This document shows, one piece after another, positions 38,615 to 47,267 of a DNA stretch of 64,000 nucleotides. Origin of the DNA: an uncultured Verrucomicrobiota bacterium (lineage in GTDB: Bacteria; Verrucomicrobiota; Verrucomicrobiia; Opitutales; Opitutaceae); the NCBI GenBank assembly GCA_903876795.1, contig CAIRBK010000082.1:88623-152622 (forward strand). Reading direction: 5' to 3'. The number at the start of each line of letters is the position of its first letter. Positions within the stretch are counted from its first letter, which is position 1. Both the position numbers and the translations under genes were made by a program. Below the pieces are notes generated by a model. That model ran no database searches, had not been told where the DNA came from, and was given only the letters and a program-made list of their open reading frames with translations.

Positions 38615-39679
38615 TTAAACCACGACCGGGAGGCCTTTGCTGTCGGAGGCGATGACGGCATCGAGAACTTTCTGCACTTCAGCCCCGCGGGCGAAATCGG
38701 GCTGGTCCTGCACGCCCGTGCGGATGCTCTTGATGAAACGCGCGTAGTTGTTGGGCGTGGGTTTGCAGGCGACGTCCTTCCACTGCGCCTTGTCGAGGTC
38801 GGGGCCGATGCAGAGTTTGTAGCTGGAAGTCGAACGCTCGGAGTCGATCTCGATGCTGCCGAGCGTGCCGGAGATTTTCAGGTAGAGCCGGTTGGCGTGA
38901 CCGCCGGACCAGCGGGTGGTGTGGATGGTGCCGAGGGCGCCGTTGGCGAACTCGACGGTGAGGACGGCGGAGTCGTTGGCATCGAGGACGTATTCGCCGA
39001 CGCGGTCGTCTTGGGCTTTGGGGAAGGCTTTGAGTTTGCCGTAAACCGATTTGATCGGGCCGGCGGGGAACGTGGCGAAATCGACGATGTGCACGCCGAC
39101 GTCGCCGAGCACGCCGCGGCTGCCGTGCTCGGTGGAGAGACGCCAGAGCCAGCCGGGCGTGGTGCGCCAGTCGCCCCAGATTTTGCTGGGCAGCCAGGAC
39201 TGAAGGTAACTGGCTTCGACGTGGCGAACTTCGCCGAGTTTGCCTGCGGCGATGAGCGCGGCGACGCCTTGGATGGCGGGCCAGTCGCGGTAGGACAGGT
39301 TGACCATGTTGACGAGGCCGGACTTGCGGGCGGCGGCGACCATTTTGCGCGCATCGGCGTGGTTGAGCGCGAGGGGTTTTTCGCAGAGGACGTGTTTGCC
39401 GGCCTGGAGGCACCGGATCGACTGGGCGGCGTGGAAGGCGTCGGGCGTGACGATGGAGACGGCGTCGAACTGGTCCCAGGCCAGCAGCGCGTCGAGGGAG
39501 TCAAACACATGGGGTATGCCGTGCTCGACGGCGAAGGCTTCGACGCGAGGGCGACTGACATCCACGGCGGCGACGAGCCGGCAGCCGCGGATTTCCTTGA
39601 AGCGTTTGGCGTGGTTGCCGGCCATGCCGCCGGTGCCGATGAGGGCCAGGCGGACGGTGGAGGGTTTGGAGGAAGGCAT
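38615..39679 (-). CDS. Gfo/Idh/MocA family oxidoreductase
   Basis: A 354-residue NAD(P)-dependent oxidoreductase, probably of a sugar or cyclitol. The N-terminal Rossmann motif is LALIGTGGMAGNHAKRF. The family catalytic motif is CEKPLAL (Lys in EKP), and the C-terminal alpha/beta domain contains GVLGDVGVHIVD. ATG 39679 gives the normal N-terminus. It lies 31 bases after the ThuA-like gene and is probably co-transcribed with it. The substrate cannot be assigned. Confidence 0.93.
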   Translation of the reverse strand: MPSSKPSTVRLALIGTGGMAGNHAKRFKEIRGCRLVAAVDVSRPRVEAFAVEHGIPHVFDSLDALLAWDQFDAVSIVTPDAFHAAQSIRCLQAGKHVLCEKPLALNHADARKMVAAARKSGLVNMVNLSYRDWPAIQGVAALIAAGKLGEVRHVEASYLQSWLPSKIWGDWRTTPGWLWRLSTEHGSRGVLGDVGVHIVDFATFPAGPIKSVYGKLKAFPKAQDDRVGEYVLDANDSAVLTVEFANGALGTIHTTRWSGGHANRLYLKISGTLGSIEIDSERSTSSYKLCIGPDLDKAQWKDVACKPTPNNYARFIKSIRTGVQDQPDFARGAEVQKVLDAVIASDSKGLPVVV

Positions 39680-39710
39680 GGGGATAGGGGGGAATTCCGA
39701 GGAAGGGGGG

Positions 39711-40481
39711 TTACTTGTGGCCGACTGTGGGGCGGGAGGCGGCTTCGGGATCGGCGGGGAGCGGTTCGAGGGGTTGGGCGTTGGGGCAGTTATCCGGGAT
39801 GCATACGGTGGCACTGGCCCAACGGACCGCGTTGGTGATTACCCGTTGCACCTGGGGATGATGATAAGTCGGGTAAGTCTCGTGGCCGGGGCGGAAGTAG
39901 AAGATGCGGCCGTGGCCGCGTTGCCAGGTGGCGCCGCTGCGGAAGACCTCGCCGCCGGTGAACCAGGAGATGAAAAGCAGCTGGTCGGGTTCGGGGATGC
40001 CAAACGGTTCGCCATACATCTCTTCCTGGGCGATTTCAAAGTACTCGCCGATGCCTTGGGTGATCGGGTGGGCGGGGTTGATGTTCCAGAGACGCTCCTT
40101 GTCGGTCGCCTCGCGCCACTTGAGGGAGCAAGTGGTGCCGAGCAGGGCTTTGAAGATTTTGGCGTAGTGTGCGGAGTGGAGGGCGATCAGGCCCATGCCC
40201 TCAAGCACGCGGGTTTTGACCCTGGCGACAATCGCGTCCTGCACGTCGCCGTGGGCCATGTGGCCCCACCAGACGAGCACGTCGGTCTCGGCGAGAACGG
40301 CGTCGGTGAGGCCGTGCTCGGGCTGGTCCAGCCAGGCGGTGCGCACGGTGAGTTCGGCGTGGGGGCGGAGAAACGCGGCGATGGTTTCGTGCATGCCCTG
40401 CGGGTAGAGAGCGGCGACCTTGGGATTCTTTTTTTCGTGGCGGTATTCGCCCCAGACGGTGACGCGGATGGGTGAGCTCAT
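39711..40481 (-). CDS. ThuA-like trehalose utilisation family protein
   Basis: A 256-residue protein of the ThuA family (class I glutamine amidotransferase-like fold). It starts [19 protein letters not shown] and shows [46 protein letters not shown] and [17 protein letters not shown]. ThuA proteins occur with sugar oxidoreductases in disaccharide catabolism; their exact chemistry is unclear. ATG 40481 matches the family start. It pairs with the downstream oxidoreductase and is divergent from an AraC regulator that may control both. Confidence 0.9.
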   Translation of the reverse strand: MSSPIRVTVWGEYRHEKKNPKVAALYPQGMHETIAAFLRPHAELTVRTAWLDQPEHGLTDAVLAETDVLVWWGHMAHGDVQDAIVARVKTRVLEGMGLIALHSAHYAKIFKALLGTTCSLKWREATDKERLWNINPAHPITQGIGEYFEIAQEEMYGEPFGIPEPDQLLFISWFTGGEVFRSGATWQRGHGRIFYFRPGHETYPTYHHPQVQRVITNAVRWASATVCIPDNCPNAQPLEPLPADPEAASRPTVGHK

Positions 40482-40629
40482 AGCAGTTTTATGATGGAAG
40501 CGGTTGGGGAGGAGACGTGCGGCGCAAAGGCGAACAGCCTTGGCTACAGTTAGGAGCGAAGAAGATCGGCATGGGGCGGGCAAGAATGCGGGATCGTATT
40601 TCTCCGCGATTTATAACAAAAATCCGACC

Positions 40630-41511
40630 ATGCGGGAAATTTCCGAAACCCTGGCGGGCTACGAGCGCGATCTGCGGGCGGTGCTGGCGCGGGTGCGCGC
40701 CGGGCGGCTGAAGGTGCGCGTGCCAAAGGCGGTGGAACTGCATCGCAAGCGGCCGCGGGCACATTTCCATCCGACGCCGGAATTTTTTATCCAGACTGGC
40801 GGGGCGTCGCGTTTCGAGTGTCCGGGAGGAACGTTTCTCCTGGGCACGGGCGAGGTGGCGGTGATCCCGCGCGGGGTTCCTCACGCGGAGACGCCGGAGG
40901 ATCGGCGGACGCCTTATGGGATCGTGGTGGGGATGCATGTGCGCGAGGGGTTTGCGCTGCTGCGGGCGCGGGCGACGCCAGAGCGGATCATCCAAGGCGG
41001 CGGCATGGAGAAGATGCAGAGCCTGCGGGGGCGGGAGGCGTTTCGTTACCTCGACGAGGTGGCCGAGGCGGCGGAGGTGGCGGTGGAACACCGGGCGAGG
41101 TATGTGGCGGGGTTGATTGAGGTGTTTATCGTCACTTTGCTGGGCGAGCTGCACCGGCCGGCGGTGACGAGCGATGCGCGTACGCTCTACGTGCGGGAGG
41201 CGGAAAAACTGGTGCAGTCGATGTTGCCGGAACCGGAATTGTCGGTTGAGCGGCTGGCGAAGGCGACCGGGTGTGCGGCGGACACGTTGTCGCGGCAGTT
41301 TCACCGGGAGCGCGGTGTGACGTTGACGACGTGGATAGCGAAGGAACGGGTTGAGTTGGCCAAGGAGTTGTTGGCGGATGCGCGTTACAATGTGGCCGAG
41401 GTGGGTTGGGCGTGCGGGTTTAGCACGGCGTCGTATTTTATCCGCGTCTTCCGCGCGCACACGGCGATGACTCCCAGGGCGTGGAGGTTGGCTCTAACGC
41501 GATCTCTATAA
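40630..41511 (+). CDS. AraC family transcriptional regulator
   Basis: A 293-residue regulator. The N-terminal cupin-like sensor (HFHPTPEFFIQTGGASRF, EVAVIPRGVPHAE) resembles carbohydrate-sensing AraC regulators. The C-terminal DNA-binding domain has two helix-turn-helices (LSVERLAKATGCAADTLSRQ; NVAEVGWACGFSTASYF) and ends RAHTAMTPRAWRL. ATG 40630 was chosen because the upstream in-frame extension is basic and unlike the family. It is divergent from the ThuA/oxidoreductase pair, a usual arrangement for a local regulator. Confidence 0.92.
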   Translation: MREISETLAGYERDLRAVLARVRAGRLKVRVPKAVELHRKRPRAHFHPTPEFFIQTGGASRFECPGGTFLLGTGEVAVIPRGVPHAETPEDRRTPYGIVVGMHVREGFALLRARATPERIIQGGGMEKMQSLRGREAFRYLDEVAEAAEVAVEHRARYVAGLIEVFIVTLLGELHRPAVTSDARTLYVREAEKLVQSMLPEPELSVERLAKATGCAADTLSRQFHRERGVTLTTWIAKERVELAKELLADARYNVAEVGWACGFSTASYFIRVFRAHTAMTPRAWRLALTRSL

Positions 41512-41518
41512 ACAAGAA

Positions 41519-41542
41519 GGCCCCGACGGAATGGTCGGGGCC
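41519..41542 (-). terminator. Rho-independent terminator for the unknown gene at 41580-42092
   Basis: GGCCCCGAC (41519-41527) pairs with GTCGGGGCC (41534-41542), a nine-pair GC-rich stem with a six-base loop. On the minus strand it is followed by TTCTTGTTTAT. It lies between convergent genes and may also end the AraC transcript. Confidence 0.7.
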
Positions 41543-41579
41543 GGTCTGGCGCGGAGGATCGCCTCGGTTCCGTAGCAGG

Positions 41580-42092
41580 TCACAGACCGCGGCGCTGAAG
41601 CTCGGCTTCCAGCTGGCGCATGAAGGCCTGAGCGTCCTGCGGGTTGGGGCGGTAGCCAGGCTGGCTGATTTCGGTGAAACCGGGGCGTCCCTGGTGATCG
41701 ATGATCCACTTGCCGGTCACGCCGTCGCTGAAGGTCACCTTGCCGCTGGCGATGGCACCGGGGATGAGCGTGACGCTGTCCACATCGAGGATGACGCTTC
41801 CGGGGGATGCGGTCGCGGCTTCGTCGGCGAGATCGTCTCCGTCGCCAGGGACTGGGGCTTGGGCGGCGGGAGCGGGGGCGGTTTTGGGCTGGGCTTTGCT
41901 CACGTCGCTGGCGTCCACCTTCTTGGGCGGGTCTTTGAGCTGGAGATTGAGGTCATCCACCAGGAAACGGACGTCCATGTAGGTGACCGTGACATTGAAC
42001 TGTTCGCGGAGTTTTTTCTGGATGGCGGAGAGGTTGTCTCCGGCGACGACCCAGCTGGAGACGGCGGCGGTTTGTTCTGGAGTGAGGCTCAT
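41580..42092 (-). CDS. Uncharacterised protein
   Basis: A 170-residue soluble protein. The N-terminal 55 residues are helical (SLTPEQTAAVSSWVVAGDNL, KKLREQFNVTVTYMDVRFLV) and could be a small DNA- or protein-binding unit. A linker rich in Pro, Ala and Asp follows at about residues 58-95. The C-terminal part is a beta-rich domain (GKVTFSDGVTGKWIIDHQGR) ending in a helix (QAFMRQLEAELQRRGL). I do not recognise the family. ATG 42092 is preferred to 42113. It lies 90 bases downstream of dnaA on the same strand. Confidence 0.7.
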   Translation of the reverse strand: MSLTPEQTAAVSSWVVAGDNLSAIQKKLREQFNVTVTYMDVRFLVDDLNLQLKDPPKKVDASDVSKAQPKTAPAPAAQAPVPGDGDDLADEAATASPGSVILDVDSVTLIPGAIASGKVTFSDGVTGKWIIDHQGRPGFTEISQPGYRPNPQDAQAFMRQLEAELQRRGL

Positions 42093-42182
42093 GGGGGGAA
42101 AGGGATTAACCAAGGATTAGGGATGGACACGGGTTTTTCAAATCCGTGCTGATCCGCGCGATCCGTGGTCGGGGGGCGCTAC

Positions 42183-43565
42183 TCAGCGGCTGAGCTGGGT
42201 GCGGAGGAACTCGATGGAGCCGCGGGCGGTGGAGTCCTGCTCCATCATGTTGTCCACGGCCTTGCAGGCGTGGATGACGGTGCCGTGGTCGCGGCCTCCG
42301 AAGGCGTCGCCGATTTCCTGCAGGGAGTGCTTGGTGAGCGTGCGGGTGAGATACATCGCGATCTGGCGGGGTATGGCGATGTTGTTGGGGCGACGCTTGC
42401 TGGTCATGTCGCTGTGGCGGATCTGATAATGATCGGCCACGCGTTTCTGGATGATCTCGATGGTGAGCTGGTTTTGGGCCTGCTCCATGAGCACGTCCTG
42501 CAGGAGCATCTCGGTGGCGGGGAGGTCGATGGGTCTGCCGGTGAGGGTGGCGTAGCTGGCGACCTTTATCAGCGCGCCTTCGAGGCGGCGGATGTTCTTG
42601 GAGATGTGCTGGGCGATGAAGTTGGAGACGTTGGCGGGGATGTCGAACTTGAGGGTGGCGGCCTTGGTGCGGAGGATGGCCAAGCGGGTCTCGTAATCGG
42701 GCGGCTGGATGTCGGCGGGGAGGCCCCATTCGAAGCGGGAGACCAGGCGGGCCTCGAGTTTTTGAATCTCGGCGGCGCGACGATCACTGGAGAGGATGAT
42801 CTGTTTACCGGACTCGAAGAGGTCGTTGAAGGTGTGGAAGAACTCCTCCTGGATGCGCTCTTTGCCGGCGAGGAACTGGACGTCGTCAACGAGAAGCACG
42901 TCGACGTTGCGGTAGCGCTGGCGGAACTTGGTGAGCTGGTTCTCCTGGAGGGCTTGGATGAATTCGTTGGTGAACTTTTCCGTGGAGAGGTAGGCGACTT
43001 TGGTGTCGGGTTTGGCTCGCAGGATGGCATGGCCAATGGCGTGCATCAGGTGCGTCTTGCCCAGGCCGGTGTCGCCATAGAGGAAGAGCGGGTTGTAAGC
43101 CTGCGCGGGGGACTGGGCGACGGCCATGGCGGCGGCGTGCGCCATCTGGTTGTTGGAGCCGACCACGAAGGTCTCGAACGTGTTACGAGGATTGAGGGAA
43201 CCGACGTAGGCGTTGCCCTTGTCGTCGTAACGGGTGGTGCGTTTGGGCGCGGCGGGTTTGGCACGGGTGGCGGGAGCTTCGACTGCGCCGCTGCGGGGTT
43301 CCGGGGCGACGCCGGACTTCTTGAGTTTGACGTTGATCAGCCGGCCGGAGGTGAGGCGCAGGCGCTGGACGATGAGGTCCAGATAGTTGTCGCTGATCCA
43401 GATGGCCGCAAAGTCGTTGGGCACGCCGAGCGTCAGGTTATCCTCAGTGGCTTCGAGACAGGTAATGGGCTCGAACCAAAGCTGGTAAACATCCTCCGGA
43501 AAGAGGCCTTTGAAATCGTTTTTGACGATTTCCCAAAGGTTCGGAGAGGTGAGGGGGGCGGGCAT
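42183..43565 (-). CDS. dnaA: Chromosomal replication initiator DnaA
   Basis: A 460-residue AAA+ initiator that binds DnaA boxes and opens the origin. Domain I is at the N-terminus (LWEIVKNDFKGLFPEDVYQL), followed by a linker. The AAA+ core has Walker A GDTGLGKTHLMHAIG, Walker B LLVDDVQFLAGKERIQEEF and sensor II in domain III. Domain IV ends with the DnaA signature (IGDAFGGRDHGTVIHACK). Length is typical. The gap upstream contains perfect DnaA boxes, which may be origin or autoregulatory sites. dnaN and recF are not adjacent. Confidence 0.98.
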   Translation of the reverse strand: MPAPLTSPNLWEIVKNDFKGLFPEDVYQLWFEPITCLEATEDNLTLGVPNDFAAIWISDNYLDLIVQRLRLTSGRLINVKLKKSGVAPEPRSGAVEAPATRAKPAAPKRTTRYDDKGNAYVGSLNPRNTFETFVVGSNNQMAHAAAMAVAQSPAQAYNPLFLYGDTGLGKTHLMHAIGHAILRAKPDTKVAYLSTEKFTNEFIQALQENQLTKFRQRYRNVDVLLVDDVQFLAGKERIQEEFFHTFNDLFESGKQIILSSDRRAAEIQKLEARLVSRFEWGLPADIQPPDYETRLAILRTKAATLKFDIPANVSNFIAQHISKNIRRLEGALIKVASYATLTGRPIDLPATEMLLQDVLMEQAQNQLTIEIIQKRVADHYQIRHSDMTSKRRPNNIAIPRQIAMYLTRTLTKHSLQEIGDAFGGRDHGTVIHACKAVDNMMEQDSTARGSIEFLRTQLSR

Positions 43566-44008
43566 GGACTTGATGACGAAAAAGAAGATGAACTAGGGAT
43601 TATTCACACGGAGAGAATCGGAGGTGATAAACCGCACGTCCAATCGAGCCGGGCACGACATCATGAAGAAAGAAAGAGGGGGTTCCGGACAGTCGTTTAA
43701 TTGAGTGTTCTTTATATGTAACTTAACTAATTGCTGAGCAGATTTTTGCGTGTTTATTCGCAGGGAGTGTCGAAGTGGGCTCGTTGAGGGCGTGGAAAAG
43801 AACCAACCGGACGGACCGGGTGAAAGGAACGGGCGGCGACTAACGGGGAAGCGGAAAGGGGTTTCAAGATGAACTTTCCGACAAGTTATTCACAGCGATT
43901 TTGCGGATAAGTTTTTTAGTTTTTTTGGTTGCCACGAAAACGAAAATGCAGGGCGTGGGCGGACCGACTGGGGGCCGGGTGGTTTTGGTCGTCGGAGTGA
44001 CGGACCGG
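43566..44008. other. Gap between dnaA and ispG with DnaA boxes (possible oriC)
   Basis: No gene is seen in these 443 bases. Two perfect DnaA boxes TTATTCACA lie at 43600-43608 and 43886-43894. Near matches are TTATTCGCA at 43754-43762 and, on the minus strand, TTATCCGCA at 43910-43902. An AT-rich stretch lies between (about 43694-43750), and a T/A-rich run follows at about 43909-43930. This layout fits either an origin or dnaA autoregulation. Gene orientation does not switch here, which weakens the origin reading. Confidence 0.5.
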
Positions 44009-46078
44009 TTACGCGGAGGTGACGGGGGAGGGATCGACCCATTTGCCGTGTTCTTTGATGAGGGCGATGAGGCGGGCGTCGGCCTCGGCTTGGGGGATGT
44101 TGTATTGGACGCAGGTCTTGCCGACGTAGAGATTGATCTTGCCCGGGGCGCCGCCGACGTAGCCGAAGTCGGCGTCGGCCATTTCGCCTGGGCCGTTGAC
44201 GATGCAGCCCATGATGGCGAGTTTCACGCCCTTGAGGTGGCCGGTCTGGGAACGAATACGCTGGGTGGTGGTCTGCAAGTCGAACAAGGTCCGTCCGCAG
44301 GAGGGACAGGCGACGAATTCAGTCTTGGATATGCGCGCGCCGGCGCCTTGGAGGACGTTGTACGCCAAGGTGGTGGCGCGGTGGACATCGGGCTCCGTCT
44401 CGATGGAAACGAGGTCGCCGAGTCCGTCGCACAGGAGCGAGCCGGTGAGGATGGCGGCGTCGAGTAGGCGCGACAGGAAGGAGGGGTCGCCTTCGACGGA
44501 GGTGGCGGTGGTGTTGCGAATCCAGAGAGGTGCGCGGGAGCCGGCGAGGCGGAGTTGTTCGATCAGGGCGCGGTAGGCACCGGTGGGGTGCGCGACGACC
44601 GTGCCGGCGACGGGAGCGGCGGGATCGGCGAGCGTGAAGAGCAGGCGGTCTTCGCCAAGCGTGGGCAGGGCGGGTGCGAGCGCGGTGAGGTCGGAGGCGT
44701 TGGTCGCGATGGCCAGCGTGTGGCGACGGGCGCGGGTGAATTGGACGAAGGCGAGCAGCGTTTCAATGTCGTCGGCGCCGAAGGTGCGGAGGAAGACGAG
44801 CCCGGCGGGCAGGTTCTCGGTTGCGGCGGCGACCGCCGAGGCGGTGAGCGATGCGGGGAGTTCGAGGACAATAAAAAGTGCGGCGGGGGCCTGTATCGAC
44901 TGGAGGCAGGCTCCTAGACTCGGCAGATCGTCTTCGGTGGTGACGGGAACAAGCACGCCCTCGGCCGGGGTGTCGGCCAGGCGGGGAGCGGCCAGTTGCG
45001 CGAGCACGGCGGGCAGGGCGGTGACGGAGGGGGCACGGACGATGACGCGAGGGGGGTGTTCGGGGCCGACGAGGGCGGACGGGGAGAGCGGCAACGATTG
45101 CGTGGCGCGGCGGCTGAAATCGAACGGGTCTATCGCGTCGGCGGTGGTGGCGAAGCGGGCGAAGGGCGAGGCGGTGAGTTGAGAGGTCGGTTTCCAGAGA
45201 GACATGGCCTTCCTTGCCAGGGTCTGGGCCACGGGGATCTCGTAGACACTGTCCTCGGTGAGGGAAACGCGGATGGTGTCGCCCAGGCCGTCGTAGAGGA
45301 GGCTGCCGATGCCGATGGCGCTCTTGATGCGGCCGTCCTCGCCGTCGCCTGCCTCGGTGACGCCGAGGTGGAGTGGATAGCGCATGTCCTCGCGGTTCAT
45401 GCGGTCCACCAGCAGGCGGTAGGCCTGGATCATGACCTTGGGGTTGGACGACTTCATCGAGAGGATCATCTGCCTGAAGCCGTGTGACTCGGCGATGCGG
45501 AGGAACTCCAGCGCGCTCTCGACCATGCCGAGGGGGGTGTCGCCGTAGCGGTTCATGATACGGTCGGAGAGGGAGCCGTGGTTGGTGCCGATACGGAGGG
45601 CTCGGCCGAGGGCCTTGGCACGAAGGACGAGCGGCGAGAACGACTCGTGGAGTCGCTGCAGCTCGCGGTCGTAGTCGGCGTCAGAATACTCTTTGACGGC
45701 GAACTTCTTTTTGTCGGCGTAGTTGCCCGGGTTTACGCGGACTTTTTCAACATGCTCGACGGCCTCCATGGCGGCGGCGGGCAGGAAGTGGATGTCGGCG
45801 ACGAGCGGGATGTGGCCGAAGCCGGCGGCGGTGAACTGTGCGCGAATGTCCTTGAGGCATCTGGCGGCGGGGACGTTGGGCGCGGTGATGCGGATGATCT
45901 CGCAGCCGACCTCGGCCAGGGCGATGGACTGCTTCACCGTGGCGGCGACGTCCTGCGTGTCACTGGTGGTCATGGACTGGACGCGGACCGGATTAGTGCC
46001 GCCGATGCCGACCTGGCCGACCTTTACCTCAAGGGTGGAGCGGCGGACGGTGTGGAAACGAGAGGCGCAGTAGGACAT
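44009..46078 (-). CDS. ispG: 4-hydroxy-3-methylbut-2-en-1-yl diphosphate synthase, long form
   Basis: A 689-residue IspG (GcpE) that converts MEcPP to HMBPP in the MEP pathway with a [4Fe-4S] cluster. The N-terminal TIM barrel has VKVGQVGIGGTNPVRVQSM, VADIHFLPAAAMEA, KVRVNPGNY and GVTEAGDGEDGRIKSAIGIG. The C-terminal cluster domain has CPSCGRTLFDLQ and the third cysteine in GCIVNGPGEMADADFGYVGG. A large insert (about residues 300-560) separates them, as in plant, Bacteroidota and chlamydial enzymes. ATG 46078 (MSYCASRF) is preferred. Confidence 0.95.
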   Translation of the reverse strand: MSYCASRFHTVRRSTLEVKVGQVGIGGTNPVRVQSMTTSDTQDVAATVKQSIALAEVGCEIIRITAPNVPAARCLKDIRAQFTAAGFGHIPLVADIHFLPAAAMEAVEHVEKVRVNPGNYADKKKFAVKEYSDADYDRELQRLHESFSPLVLRAKALGRALRIGTNHGSLSDRIMNRYGDTPLGMVESALEFLRIAESHGFRQMILSMKSSNPKVMIQAYRLLVDRMNREDMRYPLHLGVTEAGDGEDGRIKSAIGIGSLLYDGLGDTIRVSLTEDSVYEIPVAQTLARKAMSLWKPTSQLTASPFARFATTADAIDPFDFSRRATQSLPLSPSALVGPEHPPRVIVRAPSVTALPAVLAQLAAPRLADTPAEGVLVPVTTEDDLPSLGACLQSIQAPAALFIVLELPASLTASAVAAATENLPAGLVFLRTFGADDIETLLAFVQFTRARRHTLAIATNASDLTALAPALPTLGEDRLLFTLADPAAPVAGTVVAHPTGAYRALIEQLRLAGSRAPLWIRNTTATSVEGDPSFLSRLLDAAILTGSLLCDGLGDLVSIETEPDVHRATTLAYNVLQGAGARISKTEFVACPSCGRTLFDLQTTTQRIRSQTGHLKGVKLAIMGCIVNGPGEMADADFGYVGGAPGKINLYVGKTCVQYNIPQAEADARLIALIKEHGKWVDPSPVTSA

Positions 46079-46083
46079 GGGGA

Positions 46084-46118
46084 AAATGACGAATGACCGA
46101 TGACGAATGATGAATGTC
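46084..46118. repeat. Five heptamer repeats upstream of ispG
   Basis: AAATGAC, GAATGAC, CGATGAC, GAATGAT and GAATGTC run head to tail. They lie 6 bases before the ispG start, in its 5' leader and the short gap to the next gene. Function unknown; similar short (GAATGAC)n tracts look like slippage-prone microrepeats. Confidence 0.7.
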
Positions 46119-46129
46119 AAACCGGCGGA

Positions 46130-46528
46130 TTACCGGGATAACGCCGCCAAGGCCAAGACCAAGGTCAGAAATGCCCAGAGGATTGAAAATCCGACATGGA
46201 CGAAGGTTTCAAACGTCTTGCCCCTCCAAAGGGACGAAGAGTAGCCGAAGAACTGGACCAGCAGGCGAGAGAACCAGAAGACGAACATCCCCAGGCATAG
46301 TTCGCGCCCGAGCGAGGTCGTGAGGAGTTCGGACGCGCGGATAACGCAAAGAACGCCCATCAAAAAGACGGTTAGGGCGATAAAAAACGTATGGATGTAA
46401 TGAACCTGGCGCGTGAGCAGGGTGATGGAGCGGAGCTCCTCCTTCCACTTGAAGTAACGCGGGAAAACGGCGTGGGCCAAGGCGAGGCCGATCATCAGAA
46501 CGCCGGCGATTTTAAGCAGCGACTCCAT
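46130..46528 (-). CDS. Four-helix membrane protein of unknown function
   Basis: A 132-residue protein that is almost entirely hydrophobic, with four predicted membrane helices (IAGVLMIGLALAHAVF; YIHTFFIALTVFLMGVLCVI; LCLGMFVFWFSRLLVQFFGY; VGFSILWAFLTLVLALAAL). The family is not recognised. It overlaps the methyltransferase gene upstream by 17 bases and is the last gene of a four-gene operon with a DoxX-like membrane protein, a DUF2071 protein and the methyltransferase. Confidence 0.72.
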   Translation of the reverse strand: MESLLKIAGVLMIGLALAHAVFPRYFKWKEELRSITLLTRQVHYIHTFFIALTVFLMGVLCVIRASELLTTSLGRELCLGMFVFWFSRLLVQFFGYSSSLWRGKTFETFVHVGFSILWAFLTLVLALAALSR

Positions 46529-47267
46529 GTTTTTTGAGGATGAATGTGGTGATCAAAGGGGAGGGCTTGAGGGTGGCGATGAGGCCAAATTCTGCCGCAG
46601 AAAACGCGTCCAGCCAGGTTGCCGGAAGATGAAAGTGGAAGGAGCCGAGAGTATAGGCCGCGATGTTCGGCCAGTCGCGCAGGTGTTCGGTGACGATGAG
46701 GAGTCCGTCGGTGGCCAGGGCGCGATGGAGTTCGCGGAAGAAGGCGATGCGCTCCTGCGGGTCGCGAATCTCGTGGGCTGAGAGCATCAGGAGGATGCGG
46801 TCGAGCGATGCGGAGGCGACCGGAAGGTGCTTGGTAGAGATCGCAACCGTCTCGGATGCCGGCGGAAAGGCGGCGCGTGCGCGGCGGATGGACGCTTCGG
46901 TGTGCTGAACAGGGTTATAGAAATCGAAAACGCGCCACGAGAAACCAGGGAAACGGGCCCGGAGCAAGGAGGTGGTTTCATCGAAGCCGGCGTGGATGTT
47001 GGCAGCCTGGCCGCTGGTGGACATCCAGGGATCAAGCCAATGGAGACGATACAAACCCGAAGCGTCGTAGGCCAGCCAGGTTGCCGCTAGGGACACCACG
47101 ATCGAAAACGTGGTCAAAACGGCCAAGGCGGCGCAGGCGGAAGAGAGCCATGCCGGGGAAAACACCGCGATGATGAACAGGGATGAGACGCCTGCCAGCG
47201 CGAGGACGTAGAGGTGCCAGTTGAAGCGGACGACGGTGGAGACGCCTTGGATTGCGGTGCGGCTCAT
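46512..47267 (-). CDS. Membrane-anchored class I methyltransferase-like protein
   Basis: A 251-residue protein. Two N-terminal membrane helices (LYVLALAGVSSLFIIAVFS; LAVLTTFSIVVSLAATWLAY) are followed by a methyltransferase-like domain (SAHEIRDPQERIAFFRELHR; LATDGLLIVTEHLRDWPN), close to Methyltransf_11/25. The glycine-rich SAM-binding loop is not in its usual form; the region after the second helix reads GFDETTSLLRARFPG. Activity is therefore uncertain. It is coupled to the DUF2071 gene by a 4-base overlap. Confidence 0.75.
   Translation of the reverse strand: MSRTAIQGVSTVVRFNWHLYVLALAGVSSLFIIAVFSPAWLSSACAALAVLTTFSIVVSLAATWLAYDASGLYRLHWLDPWMSTSGQAANIHAGFDETTSLLRARFPGFSWRVFDFYNPVQHTEASIRRARAAFPPASETVAISTKHLPVASASLDRILLMLSAHEIRDPQERIAFFRELHRALATDGLLIVTEHLRDWPNIAAYTLGSFHFHLPATWLDAFSAAEFGLIATLKPSPLITTFILKKHGVAA

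Noticed and set aside
42165..43700. A 511-residue plus-strand frame opposite dnaA
   Set aside because: dnaA on the minus strand has all its domains; the antisense product is compositionally biased and unlike any family.
46084..46118. CRISPR-like repeats
   Set aside because: Seven-base head-to-tail repeats without spacers; not a CRISPR array.
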